DNA from: Rubrivivax sp.
GTDB taxonomy: Bacteria; Pseudomonadota; Gammaproteobacteria; Burkholderiales; Burkholderiaceae_C
Direction: 5' to 3'
NCBI GenBank assembly: GCA_019635285.1
Contig: JAHBZS010000043.1
Location: 1 to 41,378, forward strand
DNA length: 41,378 nucleotides
Shown here piece after piece: positions 17,344-26,504 of the stretch. The position numbers and the translations under genes were made by a program. The notes below the pieces were generated by a model that did not search any database, was not told the DNA's origin, and saw nothing but the letters and a program-made list of their open reading frames with translations. The stretch's first letter is position 1. The number at the start of each line of letters is the position of its first letter.

Positions 17344-17777
17344 CAGGCGCCGCCCTGCGGTGCCAGCACCGCCATGGTGATGCGCGAGACGCAGGTCAGA
17401 CGCCCCTGGTCGTCCTGCAGGTCGATCTGCCAGACCTGCGTGGTCCGGCCCACGTGCACCGGCCGCGCCGTGCCGGTGACCCAGCCCGAGGTGGTGGCGC
17501 GCAGGTGGTTGGCATTGATGTCCAGGCCGACCGCGCGCTGCCCTTCGGGCGCCGCGAAGGCCGCGCCGCAGGAGCCCAGCGTCTCGGCCAGCACCACCGA
17601 CACGCCGCCGTGCAGGATGCCGTAGGGCTGGCGCGTGCGCGTGTCCACCGGCACGCGCGCGCGGATGAAGTCGTCGCCGACTTCGAGGAATTCGATGCCC
17701 AGCCGCTCGACGGCAGTGTCCTTGTGGATGTCGGCGAGGATCTTGGTCGTGACAGGTTGCTTCCAGAGGCTGGGCAT
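17343..17777 (-). CDS. Hotdog-fold (PaaI/MenI-like) acyl-CoA thioesterase
   Basis: About 144 residues, a complete single hotdog domain. The central helix motif GILHGGVSVVLAETLGS holds the catalytic Glu after the HGG turn, as in PaaI/YdiI/MenI thioesterases, and the strand DINANHLRATTSGWVTGTA follows. It hydrolyses a CoA thioester, probably aromatic or short-chain. The start is either ATG 17777 or the TTG two codons upstream; neither has a clear ribosome-binding site. It is the first gene of the thioesterase/outer-membrane protein/SDR/RyR operon and lies just after the hairpin that ends fadD. Confidence 0.88.
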   Translation of the reverse strand: MPSLWKQPVTTKILADIHKDTAVERLGIEFLEVGDDFIRARVPVDTRTRQPYGILHGGVSVVLAETLGSCGAAFAAPEGQRAVGLDINANHLRATTSGWVTGTARPVHVGRTTQVWQIDLQDDQGRLTCVSRITMAVLAPQGGA

Positions 17778-17824
17778 GGGCAAGGGGGCGGGAACAGGGT
17801 TGGAAAGGCGCAGCGTCAGCCGCG

Positions 17825-17854
17825 CCGCCGAGGCCCCGCGCGGGGCCTCGGCGG
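17825..17854 (-). terminator. 30-nt perfect palindrome after fadD
   Basis: A perfect 13-bp stem of almost pure G/C (arms 17825-17837 and 17842-17854) with a GCGC loop that is itself self-complementary. It begins 11 nt beyond the fadD stop and precedes the thioesterase operon. No T-run follows on the minus strand, so termination may need Rho, or the element may partly attenuate read-through. Confidence 0.65.
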
Positions 17855-17865
17855 CGGGCGCGGGC

Positions 17866-19500
17866 TCATTTGACGTCGCGCAGTTCGCGCCGCAGGATCT
17901 TGCCCACGGTGGACTTGGGCAGCACGTCGATGAAGCTGACGTGGCGCGGCATCTTGTAGCCGGTGAGCTTGTTGCGGCAGAAGGCGAGCAGCTCGTCGGC
18001 GGTCAGCGTCGCGCCGGGCGCGCGCACCACGAACAGCTTCACCGCCTCGCCGGACTTCTCGTCGGGCACGCCGATGCAGGCGCACTCGGCCACGCCCGGA
18101 CAGCCGGTGGCCACGTCCTCGATCTCGTTCGGGTAGACGTTGAAGCCCGAGACGATGATCATGTCCTTCTTGCGGTCGACGATCTTCAGGTAGCCGCGCG
18201 CGTCGAACACGCCGACGTCGCCGGTGCGGAAGTAGCCGTCGGCGGTGAAGGCGGCGGCATTCGCCTCGGGCTTGTTCCAGTAGCCCTTCATCACCTGCGG
18301 GCCCTTGACGACGATCTCGCCGGACTCGCCCAGGGCGACTTCGTTGCCGTCGTCGTCGAGCAGCTTGACGTCGGTGGACGGCATCGGCAGCCCGGTGGTG
18401 CCGCTGAATTCGCGCAGCCACAGCGGGTTGAAGCTGACCACCGGGCTGGTCTCCGAAAGGCCGTAGCCCTCGTGGATGATGATGCCGGTCATCGCCTTCC
18501 ACTTCTCGGACACCGCACCGATGATCGCCGCGCCGCCGCCGCCGGCGAGCTTCAGGCGCGACCAGTCGACCTCCTTGCCGCCCGGGTGCGACACCAGCCC
18601 GGCATAGAGGGTGTTGACGCCCATGAACACCGTCGGCCGCGCCGCCTTCAGCGTGGCGATGAAGGCGTCGAAGTCGCGCGGGTTGGGCACCAGCCAGTTG
18701 TCCGCGCCGAAGGAGAAGAAGGTGATGAAGTTCACCATCAGCGCGAACACGTGATACAGCGGGATCGCGGTGACGATCACCGGCGCCTCGTTGATCAGCT
18801 CCGGCGGCATGAAGGCCTTGTACTGCTCGACGTTGGCAATCAGGTTGCGGTGCGACAGCGCGGCGCCCTTGGACAAGCCGGTGGTGCCGCCGGTGTACTG
18901 CAGGAACAGCAGGTCGTCCCCGGTGCTGCTCACCGGGGTGAACGCCAGCTTGGCGCCTTCGGCCAGCGTGTCGGCCAGGCTGATGTGGTCGGCCAGGCGG
19001 GCGTCGACCGGCGGGCTGGGCAGCACCTTGCCGCTGCCGTCGCCGACGCCATTCGTGATGATGGTCTTCAGCTTCGTCTTGGGCCGCACTTCGGCCACCG
19101 TGGCGGACACGCCGCTGAAGACGACGATGATCTCGGCGCCGGAGTCGTTGAGCTGGTGCTCCAGTTCGTGCGGCGTGTACAGCGGGTTGACGTTCACCTG
19201 CGCCGCGCCGGCGCGGATGATGCCCAGGAAGGCGATCGGGAAGGCCAGCAGGTTGGGCGTCATCACCGCGATGCGGTCGCCCTTCTTCACGCCCAGCTTG
19301 GTCTGCAGGTAGGCCGCGAAGTCGCGCGACAGGCGGTCCACGTCGGCATAGGTGAGCGTCTGGCCGGCGCAGCGGAAGGCCGGGCGGTCGGCGTAGCGCT
19401 TCATCGACTGCTCCATCAGCGCGGTCACCGACGCGTACGCGTCCGCGTTGATCTCGTGCGGCACGCTGCCATAGCTCGCTTGCCAGTGTCTGGATGTCAT
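17866..19500 (-). CDS. fadD: Long-chain fatty-acid-CoA ligase
   Basis: 544 residues of the ANL superfamily. The ATP-binding P-loop reads YTGGTTGLSKGA (about 210-221); later motifs are GYGLSE, YFRTGD, DRKKDMIIVSGFNVYPNEIE, and the C-terminal catalytic Lys in PKSTVGKILRREL. It adenylates a fatty acid and transfers it to CoA at the inner membrane, the entry to beta-oxidation. The start has a GAGGAGA site. It diverges from a MarR regulator gene across 104 bp, which probably contains its control site, and is followed by a strong hairpin. Length and motifs are those of FadD; chain-length preference is unknown. Confidence 0.93.
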   Translation of the reverse strand: MTSRHWQASYGSVPHEINADAYASVTALMEQSMKRYADRPAFRCAGQTLTYADVDRLSRDFAAYLQTKLGVKKGDRIAVMTPNLLAFPIAFLGIIRAGAAQVNVNPLYTPHELEHQLNDSGAEIIVVFSGVSATVAEVRPKTKLKTIITNGVGDGSGKVLPSPPVDARLADHISLADTLAEGAKLAFTPVSSTGDDLLFLQYTGGTTGLSKGAALSHRNLIANVEQYKAFMPPELINEAPVIVTAIPLYHVFALMVNFITFFSFGADNWLVPNPRDFDAFIATLKAARPTVFMGVNTLYAGLVSHPGGKEVDWSRLKLAGGGGAAIIGAVSEKWKAMTGIIIHEGYGLSETSPVVSFNPLWLREFSGTTGLPMPSTDVKLLDDDGNEVALGESGEIVVKGPQVMKGYWNKPEANAAAFTADGYFRTGDVGVFDARGYLKIVDRKKDMIIVSGFNVYPNEIEDVATGCPGVAECACIGVPDEKSGEAVKLFVVRAPGATLTADELLAFCRNKLTGYKMPRHVSFIDVLPKSTVGKILRRELRDVK

Positions 19501-19604
19501 TGCCGTCTCCTCATGTCAATTTGCCGGCCTGCGGCGGGAAACAGGAAGTATGACAGCGCCGCGTCGGGCCCAGCGCGGCCGTACGCCAGCCGTAACATCA
19601 CCGC

Positions 19605-20132
19605 ATGCCCTCCTCCCCGGCCCAGGGCCGCAAAAGCCCCCCTCCCCCGACGCCGGAGGGCGTCCGGCGATCCGCGGGCGACGCCGCCCTGGTGCTGCGG
19701 CAATTCCGGCTGATCTTCAATGCCGTGCGCAGCCACTTCACGCTCATCGAGCGCGCCACCGGCCTGGGCGGCTCACAGGCCTGGGCGCTCAGCGTGGTGC
19801 GCGAGCGGCCGGGCCTGGGCATCGGCGAGCTGGCGCGCAGCATGGACATCCACCAGTCCACGGCCAGCAACCTGGTGCGCGTGCTGGTGGCGCGCGGCCT
19901 GGTGACAACCACCCGCGACGGCGCCGATCGGCGCAGCGTGCAGCTCAAGCTGCTGCCCGCGGGCGGGCGCCTGCTGCGCAAGGCACCGTTGCTGCCGTCG
20001 GGCGTGTTGCCGCATGCGCTGTCCAACCTGGACGCCGCCACGCTGACGCGCCTGCATGCGGATCTGGGGGCCGTGCTCGCGGAACTTCACCCCGACGCAC
20101 GCGCGGCGCGCACGCCGCTGGCCGACCTCTAG
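19605..20132 (+). CDS. MarR-family transcriptional regulator
   Basis: 175 residues with a Pro/Ser-rich N-terminal extension of about 25 residues. The winged helix-turn-helix covers about 50-125: GLGIGELARSMDIHQSTASNLVRVL is the helix-turn-helix and TTTRDGADRRSVQLKL is the wing with the family's DxRR core. Terminal helices would form the dimer interface. MarR proteins usually repress neighbours and respond to small organic acids or CoA thioesters. It lies between divergent fadD and downstream tctBA, so it may control either; a dyad at 20204-20222 stands before tctB. The ATG at 19605 lacks a strong ribosome-binding site. Confidence 0.88.
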   Translation: MPSSPAQGRKSPPPPTPEGVRRSAGDAALVLRQFRLIFNAVRSHFTLIERATGLGGSQAWALSVVRERPGLGIGELARSMDIHQSTASNLVRVLVARGLVTTTRDGADRRSVQLKLLPAGGRLLRKAPLLPSGVLPHALSNLDAATLTRLHADLGAVLAELHPDARAARTPLADL

Positions 20133-20203
20133 CGTCACCGGCCCCGCCTAGGGTTCACCCGAAGGAACCGGCACCCGTCGGGCCGCTCTCTCATCATTCT
20201 ATT

Positions 20204-20222
20204 TGCATTTGGGGTAAATGCA
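20204..20222. promoter_or_regulatory. AT-rich dyad upstream of tctB
   Basis: TGCATTT-N5-AAATGCA, perfect 7-bp arms, in the only AT-rich patch of the 140-bp gap between the MarR gene and tctB. It is 51 bp before the tctB start. Size and symmetry fit a MarR-type operator. No clear -35/-10 pair could be assigned around it. Confidence 0.4.
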
Positions 20223-20272
20223 TTCATGCGGCCGGCCTTGTCGACGGCACAACCAACCTTCGAGGAGACGCC

Positions 20273-20734
20273 ATGCACGGCAAGGATCGGACGGACATCT
20301 GGGCGGGGCTGATGTTCAGCGTCATCGGCGGGGGCTTCGCGCTGGGCGCGCTCAACTACTCCTTCGGCCATGCCGCACGGCCGGGCCCGGGCTACTTTCC
20401 CTTCGGGCTGGGGCTGCTGCTGTGCGTGCTGGGCCTGCTGATCCTGGCCCGCGCCCTGATCGTCCGGCCCGACCACGACGAAAGGCTGCCGCCCATCGCC
20501 TGGCGGCCGCTGGTGGTGACGGTGCTGTCGATCATCCTGTTCGGCCTGGCGCTGCCGTGGCTGGGCCTGCTGCTGACGTTGCCGCTGCTCATCGCCACCA
20601 TCAGCGCGGCGGGCGACGAGTTCCACTGGCGCGACGTGCTGCTCAGCTCCGTCGTGCTGACCGCCGGCTCGTGGGCGGTGTTCGTCAAAGGGCTGTCGCT
20701 GACCCTTCCGGTCTGGCCCGCCTTCATGGGCTGA
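20273..20734 (+). CDS. tctB: Tripartite tricarboxylate transporter small subunit TctB
   Basis: 153 residues, mainly hydrophobic, with four predicted membrane helices. The early loop HAARPGPGYFPFGLGLLL is the recognised TctB signature (GPGxFP). With TctA it forms the membrane part of a secondary transporter driven by ion gradients and fed by a periplasmic Bug/TctC receptor. An excellent GAGGAGA site precedes the ATG. tctA begins 9 nt after its stop. The order here is B then A with no tctC gene attached, so the receptor must come from elsewhere in the genome. Confidence 0.9.
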   Translation: MHGKDRTDIWAGLMFSVIGGGFALGALNYSFGHAARPGPGYFPFGLGLLLCVLGLLILARALIVRPDHDERLPPIAWRPLVVTVLSIILFGLALPWLGLLLTLPLLIATISAAGDEFHWRDVLLSSVVLTAGSWAVFVKGLSLTLPVWPAFMG

Positions 20735-20743
20735 GGGGCCGAC

Positions 20744-22249
20744 ATGGACATGATCGACAACATCTGGCTGGGCCTGCAGACGGCCATGACGCTGCAGAAC
20801 CTGGCCTATGCCTTCCTGGGCTGCCTGCTCGGCACGCTGATCGGGGTGCTGCCCGGGCTGGGCTCGGTGACGACCATCGCCATGCTGCTGCCCAGCATCT
20901 ACGCGCTGGACGCCACGCCGGCGCTGGTCATGCTGGCCGGCATCTACTACGGCTCGCAATACGGCGGCAGCACCACCGCGATCCTCATCAACGTGCCGGG
21001 CGAGTCGGCGTCGGTGGTCACCGCCATCGACGGCTACAAGATGGCGCGCAACGGCCGCGCCGGCCCGGCGCTGGCCGCGGCCGGGCTGGGCTCGTTCTTC
21101 GCCGGCTCGGTGGCCACGCTGGTCATCGCCGCCTTCGCGCCGCCGCTCACCGAACTGGCCTTCAAGTTCGGGCCGGCCGAGTACTTCAGCCTGATGGTGC
21201 TGGGCCTGATCGGCGCGGTGGTGCTGGCCTCGGGCTCGCTGGTTAAGGCCGTCGCCATGATCCTGCTGGGCCTGCTGCTCGGCCAGATCAACACCGACGT
21301 CATCTCCGGCGTGCCGCGCTACAGCTTCGACATCCCCGAGCTGACCGACGGCATCAACATCGTCGCGCTGGCGATGGGCCTGTTCGGCTTCGGCGAGATC
21401 ATCGCCAACCTGGGCCGGCCGGCCGAGCACCGCGAGGTCTTCACCAAGGACGTGAAGGGGCTGTGGCCCACGCGCGAGGACTTCCGCGCCGCGGCGCCCG
21501 CCGTGCTGCGCGGCACGGCGCTGGGCTCGGTGCTGGGCGTGCTGCCCGGCGGCGGCTCGCTGCTGTCGTCGTTTGCCGCGTACACGCTCGAGAAGAAGGT
21601 GGCGCGCGACGCCAGCCAGTTCGGCAAGGGCGACATCCGCGGCGTGGCCGGGCCCGAGAGCGCCAACAACGCCGGCGCGCAGACCAGCTTCATCCCGATG
21701 CTCACGCTGGGCATCCCGCCCAATGCGGTGATGGCGCTGATGGTCGGCGCGATGACCATCAAGGGCATCCAGCCGGGCCCGCAGGTGATGACCAGCAACC
21801 CCGAGCTGTTCTGGGGTCTGATCGCGTCGATGTGGATCGGCAACCTGATGCTGGTGATCCTGAACCTGCCGCTGATCGGCCTGTGGATCAAGCTGCTCAC
21901 CGTGCCCTACCGCTTTCTGTTCCCGGCGATCGCGGTCTTCTGCTGCATCGGCGCCTACTCCGTCAACAACAACAACTTCGACGTCTTCGTGGTCGCGCTG
22001 TTCTCGGCCGCGGGCTACGTGTTCTACCGGCTGAGGTGCGAGCCGGCGCCGCTGCTGCTGGGCTTCATCCTCGGGCCGATGATGGAAGAGAACCTGCGCC
22101 GCGCGCTGCTGCTCAGCCGCGGCGACTGGAGCACCTTCGCCGAGCGGCCGTTGTCGGCCGGCCTGCTGATCGCCGCCGCGGTGCTGCTGGTGATCGTCGG
22201 CCTGCCGGCCGTCAAGGCCAAGCGCGAGGAGGCGTTCCAGGAGGTCTGA
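20744..22249 (+). CDS. tctA: Tripartite tricarboxylate transporter large subunit TctA
   Basis: 501 residues, about 11-12 membrane helices. The two hallmark glycine-rich loops are present: GTLIGVLPGLGSVTTIA (about 30-46) and GSVLGVLPGGGSLLSSFAAY (about 260-279), followed by GPESANNAGAQTSFIPMLTLG. It is the transport channel for citrate-like or other carboxylates, coupled to sodium or protons. It is co-transcribed with tctB and ends in a bidirectional hairpin shared with the convergent degP gene. Full length, no anomalies. The substrate cannot be inferred without the receptor. Confidence 0.94.
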   Translation: MDMIDNIWLGLQTAMTLQNLAYAFLGCLLGTLIGVLPGLGSVTTIAMLLPSIYALDATPALVMLAGIYYGSQYGGSTTAILINVPGESASVVTAIDGYKMARNGRAGPALAAAGLGSFFAGSVATLVIAAFAPPLTELAFKFGPAEYFSLMVLGLIGAVVLASGSLVKAVAMILLGLLLGQINTDVISGVPRYSFDIPELTDGINIVALAMGLFGFGEIIANLGRPAEHREVFTKDVKGLWPTREDFRAAAPAVLRGTALGSVLGVLPGGGSLLSSFAAYTLEKKVARDASQFGKGDIRGVAGPESANNAGAQTSFIPMLTLGIPPNAVMALMVGAMTIKGIQPGPQVMTSNPELFWGLIASMWIGNLMLVILNLPLIGLWIKLLTVPYRFLFPAIAVFCCIGAYSVNNNNFDVFVVALFSAAGYVFYRLRCEPAPLLLGFILGPMMEENLRRALLLSRGDWSTFAERPLSAGLLIAAAVLLVIVGLPAVKAKREEAFQEV

Positions 22250-22252
22250 GCT

Positions 22253-22276
22253 CCGGCGAGGCCGTTGCCTCGCCGG
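22253..22276. terminator. Bidirectional hairpin between tctA and degP
   Basis: Perfect 10-bp stem CCGGCGAGGC/GCCTCGCCGG with a CGTT loop, three bases after the tctA stop and five before the end of the convergent degP gene. It lacks a strong T-run on either side but its position fits a shared terminator. Confidence 0.7.
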
Positions 22277-22281
22277 CCCGA

Positions 22282-23811
22282 TCAGCCCAGCGGCACCGGC
22301 ACGAAGATCTGGTTGCCCTGGCGCTGCACCAGCAGCGCCACGCTCTTCGGCTGGCCCTTCAGCACGCTGCGCACCTGCTCGATCGAACTCACCGGCTTGC
22401 CGTTGATGGCCAGCAGCACGTCGCCCGCCTCGATGCCGGCGCGTTCGGCGGCGCCGGTCACCTGCTCGACGAGCATGCCGCCGTCCAGCTTGGCCTGGCT
22501 CTTCTCCTGCGGCTGCAGCGGGCGCAGCGACAGGCCCAGGCGCGGGCCCTGCGCGGCGCCGGCGTCGGCCACCGCCTCCTCGGCCGGTTGCACCCCGCCC
22601 AGCTTGGCTTCGACGTCGATGGCCTTGCGATCGCGCCACACGCCCAGGCGCACCGTCTCGCCGGGCTTGGACATGCCGATCACCGTGGACAGCGAGCCCG
22701 AGCGCGTCAGCGCCTCGCCGTTGACGTGGGTGATGACGTCGCCCGGCTTCAGGCCGGCGCTGGCCGCGGCGCTGTCCGGCACCACCTGCGAGACCAGCGC
22801 GCCGTCGGGCCGCTTCAGGCCGAAGGACTCGGCCAGCCCCTGGTTCAAGTCCTGCACGGTCACGCCCAGGCGGCCATGGCTGGCCTTGCCGGTGGCCACG
22901 ATCTGGTCCTTCACCTTCAGCGCCACGTCGATCGGGATGGCGAACGCCAGGCCCTGGTAGCCGCCGGTGTGCGAATAGATCTGCGCGTTGATGCCCACCA
23001 CCTCGCCGTTGCCGTTGAACAGCGGCCCGCCCGAGTTGCCGGGGTTGACGGCGGCGTCGGTCTGGATGAAGGGCACCACCGCGTCGCCGGGCAGCGACCG
23101 GCCCTTGGCGCTGACGATGCCCTGCGTGGCGGTCTGCTCGAAGCCGAAAGGCGAGCCGATGGCCAGCACCGGGTCGCCCACGTCCAGTTGCTTGGAGTCG
23201 CCCAGACGCACCACCGGCAGGCCCTTGGCCTCGATGCGCAGCACCGCCACGTCGGTCACCGGGTCGGAGCCCAGCACCTTGGCCGGGAATTCGCGCCGGT
23301 CGCTGAGCTTGACGGTCACGTCCCGGGCATCACGCACCACGTGCGCGTTGGTCAGGATCAGCCCATCCTCGCTGACGATGAAGCCGGAGCCCTGGCCGCG
23401 GAACGGCTGCTGCGGCGCGCCGCCGCGCGGTCCCTGGCCATAGCCGGGAATGCCCTTGAAGAACTGGAAGAAGGGGTCGTCCTCCATGCCCGGCGGCAGG
23501 CCACGGCCCTGCGCCGCGCCCTCGGGCTTCTGCGTGCCGGCGACGGTGATGCCGACCACCGCCGGGCCGAACTGCTGCGCGATGGCGCGGTAGTTGGGCA
23601 CCTGGGCGCCGGCGATCATCGGCACCGTGGCCGGGGCGGCGGTGGGGCTCGCCGCCGCCACCTGCACGTCGTTGCCGGCCTTGGCGGTGGCCGGGTCGAG
23701 ACCGGCCTTGGCCTTGTCCAGCCAGCCGGGGTTCAGGCTGAAGGCGCCGGCCGTGCCCACGGCCAGCACGCCGGCGGCGATCAACGCCGTGTTCAGGGTC
23801 TTGGTCTTCAT
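22282..23811 (-). CDS. degP: Do-like periplasmic serine protease DegP/MucD
   Basis: 509 residues. An N-terminal hydrophobic segment (about 8-24) exports or anchors it. The trypsin-like domain has the triad H157 (TNAHVV), D187 (VTDVAVL) and S260 (GNSGGP). Two PDZ domains follow (about 310-400 and 415-505), the second with GDVLLAINGKPV. A Gly/Pro/Gln-rich loop at 120-140 matches the LA loop of Do proteases. It degrades or refolds damaged envelope proteins. The ATG at 23811 is chosen because AAGAGGA stands just before it; an ATG at 23832 lies upstream of that site. Its promoter carries four 11-bp-spaced direct repeats, pointing to control by an OmpR-family regulator. Confidence 0.93.
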   Translation of the reverse strand: MKTKTLNTALIAAGVLAVGTAGAFSLNPGWLDKAKAGLDPATAKAGNDVQVAAASPTAAPATVPMIAGAQVPNYRAIAQQFGPAVVGITVAGTQKPEGAAQGRGLPPGMEDDPFFQFFKGIPGYGQGPRGGAPQQPFRGQGSGFIVSEDGLILTNAHVVRDARDVTVKLSDRREFPAKVLGSDPVTDVAVLRIEAKGLPVVRLGDSKQLDVGDPVLAIGSPFGFEQTATQGIVSAKGRSLPGDAVVPFIQTDAAVNPGNSGGPLFNGNGEVVGINAQIYSHTGGYQGLAFAIPIDVALKVKDQIVATGKASHGRLGVTVQDLNQGLAESFGLKRPDGALVSQVVPDSAAASAGLKPGDVITHVNGEALTRSGSLSTVIGMSKPGETVRLGVWRDRKAIDVEAKLGGVQPAEEAVADAGAAQGPRLGLSLRPLQPQEKSQAKLDGGMLVEQVTGAAERAGIEAGDVLLAINGKPVSSIEQVRSVLKGQPKSVALLVQRQGNQIFVPVPLG

Positions 23812-23856
23812 CGCATTCCTCTTCGACGACATCGCGGGAGATTCCGCACGACGGCG

Positions 23857-23910
23857 AAGATAGGGACGCGGCGTTAGCCTCCGGTTAGCGGCCGGTTAGG
23901 CCAAGGTTAG
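23857..23910 (-). promoter_or_regulatory. degP promoter with four 11-bp direct repeats
   Basis: On the minus strand CTAACC, CTAACC, CTAACC and CTAACG occur at 23910, 23899, 23888 and 23877, each exactly 11 bp after the last (5-nt spacers). A TATCTT -10 hexamer lies at 23862-23857, nine bases beyond the last repeat. There is no -35 hexamer; the repeats cover that place. This copies the design of promoters activated by PhoB/OmpR-type regulators, which bind 11-bp direct repeats. The start codon of degP is 46 nt downstream of the -10. Confidence 0.65.
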
Positions 23911-23920
23911 GGCCGAGGGA

Positions 23921-24319
23921 TCAAGGCTGGTTGATCATGTGGTCGGCCATGCCGACGAAGGCGTTCTCGACGGCCGCGCGCAGCGGCTCGTCGGCCACCT
24001 GCTCGGCCAGCGCCTGGCGCATGCACAACATCCACTGGTCGCGTTCGGCGCGGCCGATGGCAAAGGGCAGGTGGCGCATGCGCAGGCGCGGATGGCCGCG
24101 CTCGCGGACGTACAGCGGCGGCCCGCCGAACCAGCCGCTGAGAAACTTGAACAGGCTGTCGGCGCTGCGCTGCAGGCTGGGCGGATGCAGGCGGCGCACG
24201 GCCTGCGCCTCGGGCAGCTCGTCCATCAAGACGTAGAAGCGCTCGACCAGCGCGCGCACCGCGGGTTCGCCGCCGAGCCGGGTGTAGACGCTGTCGTCCT
24301 TCGAGGGTGTTTCGCTCAT
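23921..24319 (-). CDS. Group II truncated haemoglobin
   Basis: 132 residues with the short 2-on-2 globin fold. The proximal histidine is H83 in MRHLPFAIG, Trp96 in RDQWMLCM occupies the conserved G8 position, and FY at 28-29 supplies the distal B9-B10 aromatics. The [15 protein letters not shown] text is typical of group II (GlbO-like) proteins. They bind oxygen and react with nitric oxide or peroxide; the nearby sodC and degP suggest a stress setting. The degP repeats begin 10 bp after its stop. The start at 24319 fits the family N-terminus but has no strong ribosome-binding site. Confidence 0.9.
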   Translation of the reverse strand: MSETPSKDDSVYTRLGGEPAVRALVERFYVLMDELPEAQAVRRLHPPSLQRSADSLFKFLSGWFGGPPLYVRERGHPRLRMRHLPFAIGRAERDQWMLCMRQALAEQVADEPLRAAVENAFVGMADHMINQP

Positions 24320-24392
24320 GGCCGGGGATTGTCGGACGGCGGCGCGGCACTGCGGTACAACCGGGCGCTCATCACCCTTTGCCGGAGCCGCC

Positions 24393-24914
24393 ATGCACCC
24401 CACCCGCCTGCTGGCCTGCGCACTGCTTGTGGCCGCGCCCGCCTTTGCCGCCGAGATCGTGGTCCCCATGGCGGTGGCCGAGCCCACGGGCATCGGCGCG
24501 CCCATCGGCCACGTGCGCATCGTCGAGACGCCCTATGGCGTGGTCTTCTACCCGCAGCTCAAGGGGCTGAAGCCTGGCCTGCATGGCTTCCACGTGCACG
24601 AGAACGCGTCCTGCGAACCGGCCCAGGTGGGCGGCAGCATGGTGGCGGCGGCCGGCGCCGGCGGCCACCTGGACCCGGGCGCCACCAAGCGGCACGGCGA
24701 GCCCTGGGGCGACGGCCACCTGGGCGACCTGCCGGCGCTGTACGTGGCGCCCGACGGCAGCGCGGTGCAGCCGGTGCTGGCGCCGCGCCTGCGGCTGCCG
24801 GATCTGCAAGGCCATGCGCTGATGGTGCATGCCGGCGGCGACAACCATGCCGACCATCCGGCGCCGCTGGGCGGCGGGGGCGCGCGCGTGGCCTGCGGCG
24901 TGATCGCCGGCTGA
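24393..24914 (+). CDS. sodC: Periplasmic Cu/Zn superoxide dismutase
   Basis: 173 residues with a cleavable signal peptide ending at PAFA (about residue 19). Metal ligands are visible: the HGFHVHE copper motif, the first disulphide Cys in ENASCEP, the zinc-loop His residues in [22 protein letters not shown] with its Asp, and the final copper His in [11 protein letters not shown]. The second disulphide Cys lies in VACGVI, and an Arg precedes it. It removes superoxide in the periplasm. A GGAG site precedes the ATG. It diverges from the haemoglobin gene (73-bp gap); a TACAAC hexamer at 24356 may be its -10 but no good -35 is seen. Confidence 0.93.
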   Translation: MHPTRLLACALLVAAPAFAAEIVVPMAVAEPTGIGAPIGHVRIVETPYGVVFYPQLKGLKPGLHGFHVHENASCEPAQVGGSMVAAAGAGGHLDPGATKRHGEPWGDGHLGDLPALYVAPDGSAVQPVLAPRLRLPDLQGHALMVHAGGDNHADHPAPLGGGGARVACGVIAG

Positions 24915-24965
24915 AGCCCAGTCCTGGCCAAGCCCTGGCGCGGGCGGCGACGTGCGCGGTGCCGC

Positions 24966-25160
24966 TCAGCCCTGCAGGCGCCGGCGCAGGTCCGCGCGCA
25001 GCAGGTCCTTCTTCACCTTGCCCGACGCGGTCTGCGGGAACTCGTCCATCACGACCACATGCTCGGGGTACTTCTGCCGCGCCACGCCGGCCGCCGCCAG
25101 CGTGCGCGTCAGCGCCTCCAGCGACACGTCGGCGCCGGGGTTACCACCCGTACCGCCGCT
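24966..25160 (-). pseudogene. C-terminal remnant of an acyl-CoA synthetase
   Basis: Sixty-five codons closed by an upstream stop at 25163-25161 and ending at TGA 24968-24966. The text QKYPEHVVVMDEFPQTASGKVKKDLL is, split across its two blocks QKYPEHV and PQTASGKVKKDLL, the C-terminal lid of an AMP-forming ligase with its catalytic Lys motif. Everything before about residue -60 from the end is gone; the region upstream is the flank of the sensor kinase gene. There is no start codon or ribosome-binding site. It therefore marks a deletion or rearrangement breakpoint near 25140-25160. Confidence 0.8.
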
Positions 25161-25202
25161 TCATCGAGACGGGCTGGGCAACCGGGACGCCTGAGCGCCG
25201 GC

Positions 25203-26500
<1,298 letters not shown>

Positions 26501-26504
<4 letters not shown>

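Noticed and set aside
20135-22639. An 834-codon minus-strand frame across tctBA
   Set aside because: Antisense shadow with His/Gln/Arg-rich composition; tctA and tctB on the plus strand have clear signatures.
23872-23910. The four CTAACC/GGTTAG repeats as a CRISPR or iteron array
   Set aside because: Units are 6 bp with 5-bp spacers and sit directly before a -10 hexamer; there are no cas or rep genes.
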